DNA of 64,000 nucleotides, from NCBI GenBank assembly GCA_034769895.1, contig CM068373.1, positions 24,290,620 through 24,354,619 of the forward strand, in the 5' to 3' direction. The position numbers and the translations under genes are program-made. This DNA is from Magicicada septendecula (Eukaryota > Arthropoda > Insecta > Hemiptera > Cicadidae). Under the pieces are notes generated by a model. That model worked only from the letters and a program-made list of their open reading frames with translations, had not been told where the DNA came from and ran no database searches. Each line of letters opens with the position of its first letter. Positions within the stretch are counted from its first letter, which is position 1. Positions 43,530-53,017 of the stretch are shown piece by piece.

Positions 43530-44340
43530 CCTTATTTTTTCTTCTCCTCAGATTGCTACGTCGAATCCAAACATCTTCACAAACGGGACAATCTGACTGG
43601 CGCGTACATGCTGTCCTACAGCTCTCTCCTCAACCCAGATATTGGTAGGCTTGCAGTTTCTTTCCTTCTCCTCAGATTGCTACGTCTAATCCAAACATCT
43701 TCACGAACGGGACAATCTGAATGGCGCGCAAACGCTGTCCTACAGCTATATTCTTCTTCTTCTTCTTCTTTTTTCTTTCTCCTCACATTGCTACGTCTAA
43801 TCCAAACACCTTCACGAACGGGACAAACTGATTGGCGCGTACACGCTGTACTAGAGCTATATACTTCTCCTTCTTCTTTTTTTTTTCTTCTCCTCAGATT
43901 GCTAATTCGAATCCAAACATCTTCACAAACGGCACAATCTGATTGGCGCTTACACGTTGTCTTACAGCTCTCTCCTCAACCCAGATATTGGTAGGCTTGC
44001 AGTTTCTTTTCTTCTCCTCAGATTGCTATGTGGAATCCAAACATCTTCACAAACGGGACAATCTGATTGGCGCGTACACGCTGACCTACAGCTCTCTCCT
44101 CAACCCAGATATTCGTAGGTTTGCAGTTCCTTTCCTTCTCTTCAGATTTCTACGTCGAATCCAAACATCTTCACAAACGGGATAATCTGATTGGCGCGCA
44201 CACCCTGTCCTACAGCTATATTCTTCTTCTTCTTCTTTTTTTCTTCTCCACAGATTGCTACGTCGAATCCAAACATCTTTCCAAACGGGACTATATGATT
44301 GGCGCGTACACGCTGCCCTACAGCTCTCTCCGCAACCCAG

Positions 44341-44828
44341 ATATTGGTAGGCTTGCAGTTTCTTTCCTTTTCCTCAGATTGCTACGTCGAATCCAAACAT
44401 CTTCACGAACGGGACAATCTGATTGGCGCGCAAACGCTGTCCTAGAGCTATATTCTTCTTCTTATTCTTCTTCTCTTCTTTTTTTTCTTCTCCTCAGATT
44501 TATACGTCGAATCCAAACATCTTCACAAACGGCACAATCTGATTGGCGCGCACTCGCTGCCCTACAGCTCTCTCCGCAACCCAGATATTGGTAGGCTTGC
44601 AGTTTCTTTCCTTTTCCTCAGATTGCTACGTCGAATCCAAACATCTTCACGAACGGGACAATCTGATTGGCGCGCAAACGCTGTCCTAGAGCTATATTCT
44701 TCTTCTTATTCTTCTTCTCTTCTTTTTTTTCTTCTCCTCAGATTTCTACGTCGAATCCAAACATCTTCACAAACGGCTCAATCTGATTGGCGCGAACTCG
44801 CTGCCCTACACCTCTCTCCTCAACCCAG
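44341..44828 (+). repeat. Diverged 244-bp doublet at the array edge
   Basis: Two copies of a 244-bp dimer (44341-44584 and 44585-44828) carry edge-specific variants such as CCTTTTCCTCAG, TTCTTATTCTTC and GCGCGCAAAC. One ordinary 124-bp monomer (44829-44952) and a 29-bp partial monomer follow, and the array ends at about 44981. Divergence toward the edge is usual for satellites homogenised mainly in their interior. Confidence 0.85.
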
Positions 44829-44984
44829 ATATTGGTAGGTTTGCAGTTTCTTTCCTTTTCCTCAGATTGCTACGTTGAATCCAAACATCTTCACAAACGG
44901 GACAATCTGATTGGCGCGCACACGCTGTCCTACAGCTGTCTCCTCAACTCAGATATTGGTAGTTTTGCAGTTTCTTTCCTTGTA

Positions 44985-45109
44985 GAATTCAAGGATTTAC
45001 GTCTGCCTCCACGCCTGTATTTAAACTCCGTTGCTCCCTTAAGGATTCACCAACAGGAACTTAGAGGAGCGCTGGTGTGATGGAGAGGGTCGATAAATCT
45101 TAGGCGAAC
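44985..45109 (+). repeat. 125-bp dispersed repeat, copy next to the satellite
   Basis: It begins GAATTCAAGGATTTACGTCT and ends GGTCGATAAATCTTAGGCGA. It is about 90% or more identical by eye to 48030-48154 and in the same orientation. It starts 3-4 bp after the last satellite base. No coding or tRNA-like structure was recognised, so the family is unknown. Confidence 0.85.
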
Positions 45110-45567
45110 ACAGAGTTTTAACTTGAGTTCGGTCTACGTGTGTTCTCATCTGAGACGTTGCTAGTGTTTCCACCAATCAGAAGGTCTAAAAATTATTTGA
45201 GTCGGACGCTTACAGCGTTTGGATGGTTTAGTTTGTTCCGAATTCTTGCCATAGAAAGACGTACTCGTTGTCACGAAATTTTCGTGACAAGACCAGTCTA
45301 TTTCCATAAGACTTAGAAGTTGGTTCACTGCTCAAGTTCTTCTTAACCATTTCCATTATAGGACTCCAATAATATTTAAATAGATCATTTATAGTGCTTT
45401 TTCGCGTAGAGTGGAAGATGTTACGTTAGGGGCAAAATATCTACCGTGATATTTTGATTATTAACGCGGGAACACTTCAAGAAGCCGGAATTTGTGAAAG
45501 CATAATAAACGATCTATTTTTATCTAGTTTTGATCCCTGAGATTAAGAGTATTCAAGTTATAAAATC
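45110..45567. other. Gene-free interval with a perfect short palindrome
   Basis: No gene or known element is visible. At 45268-45290 there is a perfect inverted repeat with 11-bp arms (TTGTCACGAAA) around a single T. It could be a protein-binding palindrome or chance. The remainder is ordinary AT-rich sequence. Confidence 0.5.
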
Positions 45568-45612
45568 ATTTGTTTCTTCTGCAAGTACTGTAATTTCGTA
45601 TTTTGTTTTTAA

Positions 45613-45658
45613 CACCTGACGCACGTTTCACTGGAAAATATCTGTATCATCAGAGGTT
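45613..45658 (-). ncRNA. Hammerhead ribozyme-like motif, left arm of foldback 0
   Basis: On the minus strand: ACCU, CUGAUGA, one extra U, stem II starting ACAG, GAAA, the short segment CGUGCG, UC, then AGGU, which pairs with ACCU as stem I. Core bases CUGAUGA, GAAA and UC are intact. The segment ACGUGCGU can pair with a second copy of itself through Watson-Crick and G-U pairs, as expected for a dimeric hammerhead. Stem II is weak (ACAG against CCAG), so activity is doubtful. Confidence 0.4.
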
Positions 45659-45777
45659 TGTAAGTAAATTAATAACAATCGAAATAATTCCATGTTACTA
45701 TTATAGAAATATGATAGTAACATAGAAATTTTATGATTGTAACATAGAATTATTTCGATTGTTATTAATTTACTTAC

Positions 45778-45822
45778 AAACCTGTGATGATACAGATATT
45801 TTTCTGTGAAACGTGCTTCAGA
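45778..45822 (+). ncRNA. Decayed hammerhead-like motif, right arm of foldback 0
   Basis: Mirror copy of the motif in the left arm. Stem II is better (ACAG with CUGU), but the first core base is changed (GUGAUGA instead of CUGAUGA), the cleavage trinucleotide reads UUC, and stem I is interrupted (ACCU against AGAU). Probably inactive. Confidence 0.3.
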
Positions 45823-45870
45823 TGTTAAAAACAAAATACGAAATTACATTACTTGCAGAAGAAACAAATT

Positions 45871-46909
45871 GAATAACATCACAACATTATATAATAGCTG
45901 CAAAAAACTTCGAGTTACCTATATAGAAAATTATATATATATATATATATTTATATAATTTTTCGAACACGTATTGCGTAAGTACCTATTTGTTGTAACA
46001 CGACTAAGTACCATTTGCCGTTATTTATTAAAAAATGTATTTTTTGTCATAAGTCAGTAACTGATTTGTAAACATATATTGATTTAACTGGAATGTTAGG
46101 TATACGTTCTATTGCTAACTGAGTCTGACGGACCAACTGTCAACAATCTTGTCATACAGGATGGAAGAAGAATCCGGTAAATGTGGAACACGGAGATACT
46201 CACTCTTGAGACGCGTTCTGTCAACAATTTAACACACTTTGTAATGACGCACATATTGTTCCAACGATTAATTTTGTTGAAACTAATATCCGTATTCGCA
46301 CGTGCGTCGTGCGTCGTTAGGAAGCGTCTAGCGTCGTCAAGATTATTGTGTCAACATATGCGGTTGGATGACGTCACCACGCCATCATATGTTTATGCTA
46401 CAAATCCCGCTACTCAGCTAATTTTTACAGCTGCGCGAGACGTATACGGTGGATTGTCTGTAACACGGAAGTCTAAAAATCCGATGGAATATATGTATTT
46501 CTGCAAGAAAAAAATATAATTTCTTCTAATTTTTGTTCTTATCTGATTTACAACAAGATCATTTGAAATTTGGTTTTCGTAACTAGTATGAGACGTGGTG
46601 ATTATCCCGTTATTGCACTTTCCTGATTATTTTTTCAAAAAAAGTTTTGTTCTCCGATAATTTACAACATAGGAAGGATACTGTGTACTGTTAAAAAAAA
46701 AACATTACTCGTACTTAAAAAACTCAATGGGCTAAATTGGTAGGTAGGCTCAATACTCTCATGCTTACTTACAATAAATGGGTTAATAATATTAAAAATA
46801 CTTTTAACAAGTATATATTTTTTATTTCATAAGTTACAAATGTTTTGATAGTAATATAAATATCATCATGAGATATTTATTAAAAAATTCAAAATTTTTT
46901 AATTGATTA
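45871..46909. other. AT-rich interval with one unsupported ORF
   Basis: Contains a short TA run (45931-45950). From 46181 to 46519 there is a 112-codon plus-strand frame from ATG to TAA with no domain or composition I recognise. It lies in a locally less AT-rich patch (about 46.14-46.49 kb) that could be the remnant of a gene or element, but nothing supports translation. The rest is AT-rich with homopolymer runs. Confidence 0.4.
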
Positions 46910-47229
46910 TTCAAAACAACTGTTTTAATTGTAGACTAAATTTAGTGTGTTTATATGTGTATATAAAATATGTTATATAATTAATTGTAAAATATATTAT
47001 AATATAATATATATTCATTATTTTATTAAATTAGTATTTTTAAAATATTATAATTTTTTTAATACAAATATTTAAGATTGGTACAAAAAATTAATATTTT
47101 CAAAATTACTAATTTAATAAAACGATAAACATTTATATTATATTTTACAATTAATTGTATAATATACTTTAGGAATATATAAACATAAAAAACATTAATT
47201 TAGTCTACATATAAAACAGCTGTTTTGAA
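46910..47229. mobile_element. AT-rich MITE-like palindrome
   Basis: Inverted repeat of about 320 bp centred near 47069. The left end TTCAAAACAACTGTTTTA matches the complement of the right end (TTCAAAACAGCTGTTTTA) and similarity continues through the arms (GTAGACTAAATT, ACAATTAATTGT, TTTATTAAATTAGTA). Weaker similarity continues about 35 bp beyond both ends. Very AT-rich and non-coding. The size and structure fit a MITE, but no target-site duplication could be assigned. Confidence 0.65.
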
Positions 47230-47515
47230 CAAATGATTTACAAATTTTGAATGTATTCTTGTTAAAAGCTTTTTTATTCTTAATATTAATATAAACATCC
47301 GAAAAATCTGAGCTTCTATCAATATTAAAAAAGTAACGAAAATAAGTGTACATTACAAGGACCCTAGGAATGTTCACAATAAGTGGTAAACGAAGATGTG
47401 GTAGAAGATTCAGAAGAACGGATGTGAGGGCTTACACTGAGATGGCGGTGGACAGGAGACTTTTGAGAAGATTGGTGTTGCACCCCAAGGCTTACGATAA
47501 GCTGTAGTGCTGAAG
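47230..47515. other. No gene recognised
   Basis: The first 150 bp are AT-rich. From about 47390 to 47515 the base composition is more balanced, with a short plus-strand frame rich in Arg (reading RRFRRTDVRAYTEMAVDRRL) that ends at a stop at about 47506, just before the AAT microsatellite. It could be the last codons of a retroelement protein with a microsatellite tail, but I cannot assign it. Confidence 0.3.
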
Positions 47516-48029
<514 letters not shown>

Positions 48030-48154
48030 GAATTCAAGGATTTACGTCTGCTTCCACGCCCGTACTTAAACTCCGTTGCTTCCTTAAGGATTCACCAAGA
48101 GGAACTTAGGGGAGCGCTGGTGTAATGAAGAGGGTCGATAACTCGTAGGCGAAG
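48030..48154 (+). repeat. 125-bp dispersed repeat, second copy
   Basis: Same sequence as 44985-45109 with scattered substitutions (for example GCTTCC for GCCTCC and AAGAGG for AACAGG). The flanks of the two copies differ: satellite on the left of the first, GC-balanced unique sequence here. The shared segment is therefore an independent repeat unit and not part of the satellite. Confidence 0.85.
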
Positions 48155-48559
48155 ACGGCCGGGATATGACGTCAGGGAGTATGGCTACAGGAAATAGGCA
48201 CTTGCAAACCTCGCGGGTCCCCATGTCTTGGCGTATCAGCGCAGACGATACGGCAAAGCAGACTCTGACGTGAAATAATGTACCGGCATGTACCGGTATG
48301 ACTCAACGTCACAGGTGAAGTTCCGTGGCCCGCGTAAGAATATTACCCGCAGGAGCTTAGAGCAGTAATGGCGTTGGCGGTCTCGGTCAGTTGCGACGAA
48401 ACAACGTTTTTACCTGTTCTTACGCGGTCAATTCAGCCCCGCACTTTCACTTACTGACCGAATCTGTCATTTAGAAACGTTTCTATTGTGAACTTCGATA
48501 AAATTTTATATCTGGAACTTTGCATTTGTAAGAATAATCTCTTTCTTCCAATATTTTTG
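48155..48559. other. Gene-free, GC-balanced interval with short direct repeats
   Basis: Includes two ATGTACCGG words 10 bp apart (about 48280-48300) and, at 48383-48397, the complement of a CGCAACTGACCGA word that recurs at 48695, 48728 and 48761. No open frame of note. Confidence 0.35.
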
Positions 48560-48637
48560 TTAGGTTAGGTTAGGTTAGTTTAGGTTAGGTTAGGTTAGGT
48601 CAGGTTAGGTTAGGTTAGGCTAGGTTAGGTTTGGCTA
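48560..48637 (+). repeat. Interstitial TTAGG telomere-type repeats
   Basis: About 15 pentamers of TTAGG with a few variants (TCAGG, CTAGG, TTTAGG). TTAGG is the ancestral telomere repeat of insects and many other arthropods. The short degenerate run inside other DNA indicates an interstitial site, not a chromosome end. Confidence 0.9.
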
Positions 48638-48694
48638 GAAATGAATAGAATTATAATGGTAATTTGTGTATTATTATAACATGAAACTACAATT

Positions 48695-48773
48695 GATCGC
48701 AACTGACCGAATTGCAATTTCCCCCTCGATCGCAACTGACCGAGCTTTTTACGATTGCGTCGCAACTGACCAA
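48695..48773 (+). repeat. Three direct copies of a GATCGCAACTGACCGA word
   Basis: Copies at 48695-48710, 48728-48743 and (as CGCAACTGACC) from 48761, spaced about 33 bp, plus an inverted copy at 48383-48397. They could be binding sites or the remains of a minisatellite. Confidence 0.6.
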
Positions 48774-49868
48774 CGTCCTGCGTGGGAGACAGACGCGGCA
48801 GTCGGATGTTGTCGGCCGGGGGCGTTCAGGTGCCGCGCTCAGACGAAAGGCTCCCTCAGTGCAGGAGATCTTTCATTCATTCTTATATCTACATTTTTTA
48901 TGGTAAGAATTCTATACACCCTTCCCGTATAATACGTATATAACATTCACATATCAACTTTCTCGTTGCAGACTGTATACATTACAAACAATTTTGAATC
49001 TTTTTTTTTATAAATGATCGTGTGCCTGATGAAACCTGATGAAAGATCTAGATAGATTGTGGCAGGCTCCATCAAAGCCATTTAAAAAAACTATAATTAA
49101 TTACACTTTTTTTAAAGTCAACGGTAAGGCGTCCGCGATGTAGGCTATATCCTTTGTTGGAGATCGGATCTGTTATACGTAGGCTATACAAGGTTGTAAA
49201 AAACATGCGCAAAACAGCTATTGTTACACGCTTAGGATATTTATAGGAGACAGTCACGTGACGCAAGGCAACTGTGTGGAAGCGTTCATTCACTTCAACC
49301 AAACACCGTGAACTGTACAGCGTGTCGTTGATTTGGAAGGGCTAGGGGCCAGTAAGATAGAGAAAGTGGGAGACGAAGGAGCATAATTCTCCACTCTGCG
49401 CGTACTGAAGTCGGGATGGCTTTTTTAAGAGTTGTTAGCCTAAGCCATCAAATTTTAAAAGTGGAAGGTAGCAATATCTATGATAACAGTTAGCATTAAT
49501 CTTTTCTTATGTACAGTATGCGTTTTCAGTTATAATGTCCTTATGAGCACTACACGTTAAATTCCAGGAGAGAATTTTGCGAGATGTTTCACCTCTAATG
49601 ATTGTAAACGTGTATGCAATCTGAACGATGTCCAGAGGTCAAACTCGTATCAAAATGCTATACGCTGTGATAACAAAATCTGTTAAAATGCTTTCAACAC
49701 TTAGCCTTTAGACGCCAGTAAAGTAAAATTCAATTAGCGGTGCACTTACTCAGAAACCAGTAATGTTGACCCTCGTTTATCAATAGCGTGACCACACTTA
49801 ACGGTTTTTAATCACCTCTCGGCCGTCGTTTCTCAGGATTCGTTGACCCACATCTACGCTCACATACA
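48774..49868. other. No gene recognised
   Basis: Mixed sequence with no supported coding region. A 76-codon minus-strand frame (49072-49302) has no recognisable features. A CCTGATGAAA word is repeated at about 49026-49044. Confidence 0.35.

Positions 49869-49912
<44 letters not shown>
49869..49912 (+). repeat. CA dinucleotide microsatellite
   Basis: About 22 CA units, with single-base variants near both ends. Confidence 0.95.
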
Positions 49913-49916
<4 letters not shown>

Positions 49917-49966
49917 CGGGTACGTATTTTTTCACTTATACTCTGTACACGCAAACGTGTCCCAGA

Positions 49967-50845
49967 AAATGAAAAATTCCTTAATTAAATTACTACGATT
50001 AAATTTAAGAGCTCCTAGGAATGTTGGTCTAATCAATTTTGGAGTACGACAAAGGTGTCCATTATCACCGTCTCTTTTTAATTTATATATTGACGATGTC
50101 ACAGAAAACTGGCAGATGTGTTTTCCAGAAAATTTTATGATTGGTCACTCTACAATTGACACTATGTTTTTCGCGGACGATCAGGTTATTCTGTAGGAAT
50201 CGAAAAACAGATTGCAGATGGGTATATATTTTCTAAATCGAATCTGTAAAGACTCTGAATTGCAAATATCCACACTTAAAACACAGGTGATGGCTTTTCG
50301 TGGAAATGGTCCCGTACAGGCAAAAATTGTTAAAGATGCGACTGCCTGGAACAAGTTGGCAATTATGAATACCTGGGCTACGTGTCTTATAATGCAAGCA
50401 ACGACGTGGTGAATAAGTTGCATGAGTCCAACCTTATGTGCGGGACCATCAGGCGAACCCTTAAGTCAGCAAGTAAAGGAACATGCCTAAAATTCGACAA
50501 GGTGATGGCTCTTCCCACACTTCTTTATGGGTCTGAGAACTGGACTTTAAAGGAAGGCCAAGCAGTCGCATCCAAGCGGCTGAATTGAGATATCTCAGGC
50601 ATGTGGCAGAGTATGCTCTCCGTGATCGTAGAAGAAACACAGATATACGTCAGGAACTGAATATTATGAGTGTCCTCGATAGGATCGCCCAGTATCGGCT
50701 AAATGCCGATATCCCCAAACAATTATTTAACTATACGCCAAGGGGTTGGAGAGGTGCGGGACGCCCGAGAAAGCGCTGAAGTGACCAGCTCTAATCTGTC
50801 TCTGAGACCGGAACAAACCATCCTTGGTGTAATCCTTGAAGATAA

Positions 50846-50879
<34 letters not shown>

Positions 50880-50888
50880 GACTTTTAA
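49967..50888 (+). mobile_element. Decayed non-LTR retrotransposon 3' end (reverse transcriptase C-terminal part)
   Basis: The plus-strand translation gives reverse transcriptase motifs in order: GVRQRCPLSPSLFN (the usual G after GVRQ is R here), then FADDQVIL with both catalytic Asp codons at 50176-50181. Frame-shifted segments typical of this LINE class follow: LPTLLYGSENWTL, RRNTDIRQELN, LDRIAQYRLN and RGAGRPRKR. The reading frame changes at least three times and a stop follows FADDQVIL (50194), so no full protein is made. The 5' part with the endonuclease is missing. The element ends after CAAACCATCCTTGGTGTAAT in a GAT then GGT microsatellite (about 50841-50880), its natural 3' tail. The upstream CA run is probably outside the element. 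Confidence 0.85.
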
Positions 50889-51482
50889 ATCAGCTATAAA
50901 AATTTCACCCATTAAATGTTTAGTTACATACTGTCATTGTAATTCAAAGTTTTGACTTCAACAAAGAAAAAATATTCCATTGTTTCAAGCTTAATGAAAA
51001 ACATGTCTGCTTGTCTAAAGTTAAATTCATACCATTTTAACACTGTTAAAACTACAATGAAAGCAATAGCTGTCACCGTCACAGCGACTGGTTCAACTTA
51101 ATAAATATTTCTGGAACGGCAGCAAAATTAGCTCTTATCACACAAACACATTGGTACTGTGATTCCCCTCATCTTAAGATCCATTTGGTCTTACAAAATA
51201 TAAGTCAGAAAGAGTAACGCTTAATAACGTATTTTAAACTAGACTCTAGGCATTTAACGCGACGACTCTCAGTAAAACCAGTGAATTCATCACAAAGTTT
51301 AATGTAACGTTGTGAACAAGTTTATACAACATTCAACAAGAGGTGTTCACAAATAAAATATTCTAATGAATGTTGCTTGTAATAATATGTTTTTAAGGTG
51401 ATGGCATCCACATCTCTCCTTACAGGGATTTCAATGTCCTTGAAGGTTCAATACCTTAAGGTTCTGTACCATAGTTACAATT
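50889..51482. other. No gene recognised
   Basis: AT-rich, without a supported open frame or clear repeat. Confidence 0.4.
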
Positions 51483-51618
51483 ATGGAATTATAAGCCGAG
51501 GGGACGGAGAGGTGTTGGACGTTCGAGGAAGCGCTGCAGTGAACAGCTGTAATATTTGCTATTTGAGACCGAAACAAACCATCCTTGGTTTAATGCCTGA
51601 AGATGATGATGATGATTA
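51483..51618 (+). mobile_element. Short 5'-truncated copy of the same LINE family
   Basis: About 135 bp matching the last part of the element at 50.7-50.87 kb: CCGAGGGGACGGAGAGGTG, GGAAGCGCTGCAGTGA, GAGACCGAAACAAACC and ATCCTTGGTTTAAT, ending in a GAT tail (51600-51617). This is a severely 5'-truncated insertion, as is usual for LINEs. Confidence 0.85.
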
Positions 51619-52937
51619 AATTTGGAAAGGATTTTCAAATCGTGCATTCTACGTAAAATTATAAGCCTACATTAAATAAAAGTTTCATATGTTATACAAG
51701 AAAAGCCAGTTCTCAATTTTAAGTGTGTACCTGTCTTTCTGCTTGGCGTAATTCCCCCGATAAGATTCAAATGCATCAAACGATATTCGCAAAACATGGC
51801 GAGCATGTCGATACTTATTTCCTACAGATCCATATTATTTTTGAGATTGACATTCCTTAAATACGGTCGAGGTGATAAATGTAACTTTTAATCGGTGGAA
51901 TTTTTAACTTCTTGAGCACAACACACCAAAAAAAAGTCAACACACGTGAAGTTGAAACACTTCAATAACAGCTGCCTCAAAATCTATAAATCCTACTTAA
52001 GTTCTGATTTCCTGGAGAAAAGCTTGATAACCTTGAAGATTTATTGTTTCCAGTGAAAAATTAATTTTTCTTTAATGTTTAAAGTTGATTCGCGGCAGAG
52101 CCACCTATCGCTGTACTTTAAATTACATTTCGCGTTAACTTTAAAATGGATTTTTAATATAAACGGAAGAAATCGTGTTACGGGATAAATAAAAATTTAA
52201 GACTTAAAATTAAATAAAAACCGTAAAACTTATACAGACATAACGTAAGATCTGAGAAACCTACTGAGACTGTTACTAGTAACTAACTGTAGTTATCTGT
52301 TGATTTGTACCATTATGCTACAGCAAATAAACATAAATATTAGTAACAAGAGTAACAATATAATATTGCCAATACTTACATACATGCGAAAGCTACCCTG
52401 AAGTAAACAAGTGGTCGTCACTACTCACCTGCAACAGACAATATAATATTTAGTACACACCAAAAAGTCACAGTTTAACAAAAATTTTCAAGCATGTGTG
52501 ACGGAATCAAATTATAATGAATTTTATCAAACACAAGCTCGAAATCATTAAGAATTTGACAAAAATAATATATAGACTACCAATATCTATATACATCAAA
52601 TAAACTATAGGCCCAATAGTTTATATTTTAAAACAATAAATATCTGTTCCTAGCCTATCACTGCCGGCTATCACTTTATTCAAACCATCGTTAGGCCGTG
52701 GTCAGTGTATGTTAAATGCAGCCTCGCAATTGGAGACCATCTTCAGTGCAAAATTTGTTGTGGTCGAGCAACACCAGTACTGAGGCAGACTACATTAAAC
52801 ATCCATAGATCACGGACTAGCAGCCCGTCTAACGAAACTTTATAACTCACAGGTAACAACAGACAAAAGAGAAAAACAATTAAAATATTATTATTTATTA
52901 TAAACTAGATGAACACAAATAACGTGAGTAAATATGA

Positions 52938-52945
<8 letters not shown>
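51619..52945. other. No gene recognised; possible decayed foldback near 52.71-52.81 kb
   Basis: AT-rich non-coding sequence. At 52707-52730 and 52773-52802 there are imperfect inverted words (GTATGTTAAATGCAGCCTC and the complement of TGAGGCAGACTACATTAAAC). Between them the minus strand reads CACUGAAGAUGGUC, like the start of a hammerhead core, but GAAA is not present. Nothing else is recognisable. Confidence 0.35.
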
Positions 52946-52983
<38 letters not shown>

Positions 52984-52996
52984 ATGTGTGTGTGTT
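52946..52996 (+). repeat. TG dinucleotide microsatellite
   Basis: About 25 TG units with a CGCA interruption near the right end, preceded by a short AT run. Confidence 0.95.
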
Positions 52997-53017
52997 TATT
53001 TATGCATATATATTTCC

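Larger units (their letters stand above)
1..44981 (+). repeat. 124-bp satellite DNA array, incomplete at left edge
   Basis: A continuous head-to-tail array whose basic monomer is 124 bp, shown by landmark words recurring at exactly 124-bp steps (for example at 436, 560 and 684). Each monomer contains, in order, ATTGGTAGGCTTGCAG, a pyrimidine tract ending CTCCTCAG, a variable CTATGTGG or CTACGTCG segment, AATCCAAACATCTTCAC, AAACGGGAC, CTGATTGGCGCG and TGTCCTACAG. Some monomers replace the CCCAGATATTGGTAG linker with pyrimidine-rich linkers. Dividing by mean spacing gives roughly 370-380 monomers (estimated, not counted). Position 1 falls inside a monomer, so the array continues to the left. 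Open frames of 99-248 codons recur in all plus frames but only reflect the 3n+1 repeat length. A centromeric or heterochromatic role is possible but not shown. Confidence 0.97.
45568..45870. mobile_element. Foldback element with hammerhead-like arms (foldback 0)
   Basis: Inverted repeat with arms of about 150 bp centred near 45719, with little or no spacer. The left arm starts TTTGTTTCTTCTGCAAGTA and the right arm ends with its complement, with about 10 mismatches by eye. Each arm holds a hammerhead-like motif facing outward (minus strand on the left, plus strand on the right). There is no coding capacity. Best described as a non-autonomous element, possibly derived from Penelope-like terminal sequences. 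Confidence 0.75.

Noticed and set aside
1..44981. A CRISPR-like array because of regular repeats
   Set aside because: There are no unique spacers. Adjacent units are full copies of one another, and the DNA is eukaryotic.
1..44981. A hammerhead motif inside the satellite monomer, as in some insect satellites
   Set aside because: CTGATTGG occurs but no CUGANGA with a following GAAA on either strand, so no core can be built.
1..45080. Dozens of plus-strand open frames of 67-248 codons (Leu, Ser and Arg rich) in the satellite
   Set aside because: They recur with the 124-bp monomer, appear in all three frames because 124 is 3n+1, lack proper ATG context and contain low-complexity Ser/Phe runs from the TTC tracts. 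They are a by-product of the repeat.
48560..48637. A true chromosome end
   Set aside because: The TTAGG run is short, degenerate and followed by more than 15 kb of other sequence.
49072..49302. 76-codon minus-strand frame
   Set aside because: No recognisable domain, neighbours or composition bias. Length is within chance for this DNA.
52700..52810. A sixth hammerhead-like foldback (CACUGAAGAUGGUC on the minus strand)
   Set aside because: The inverted words are imperfect and the GAAA element is missing, so it is too degenerate to count. It is mentioned only as a possible relic.
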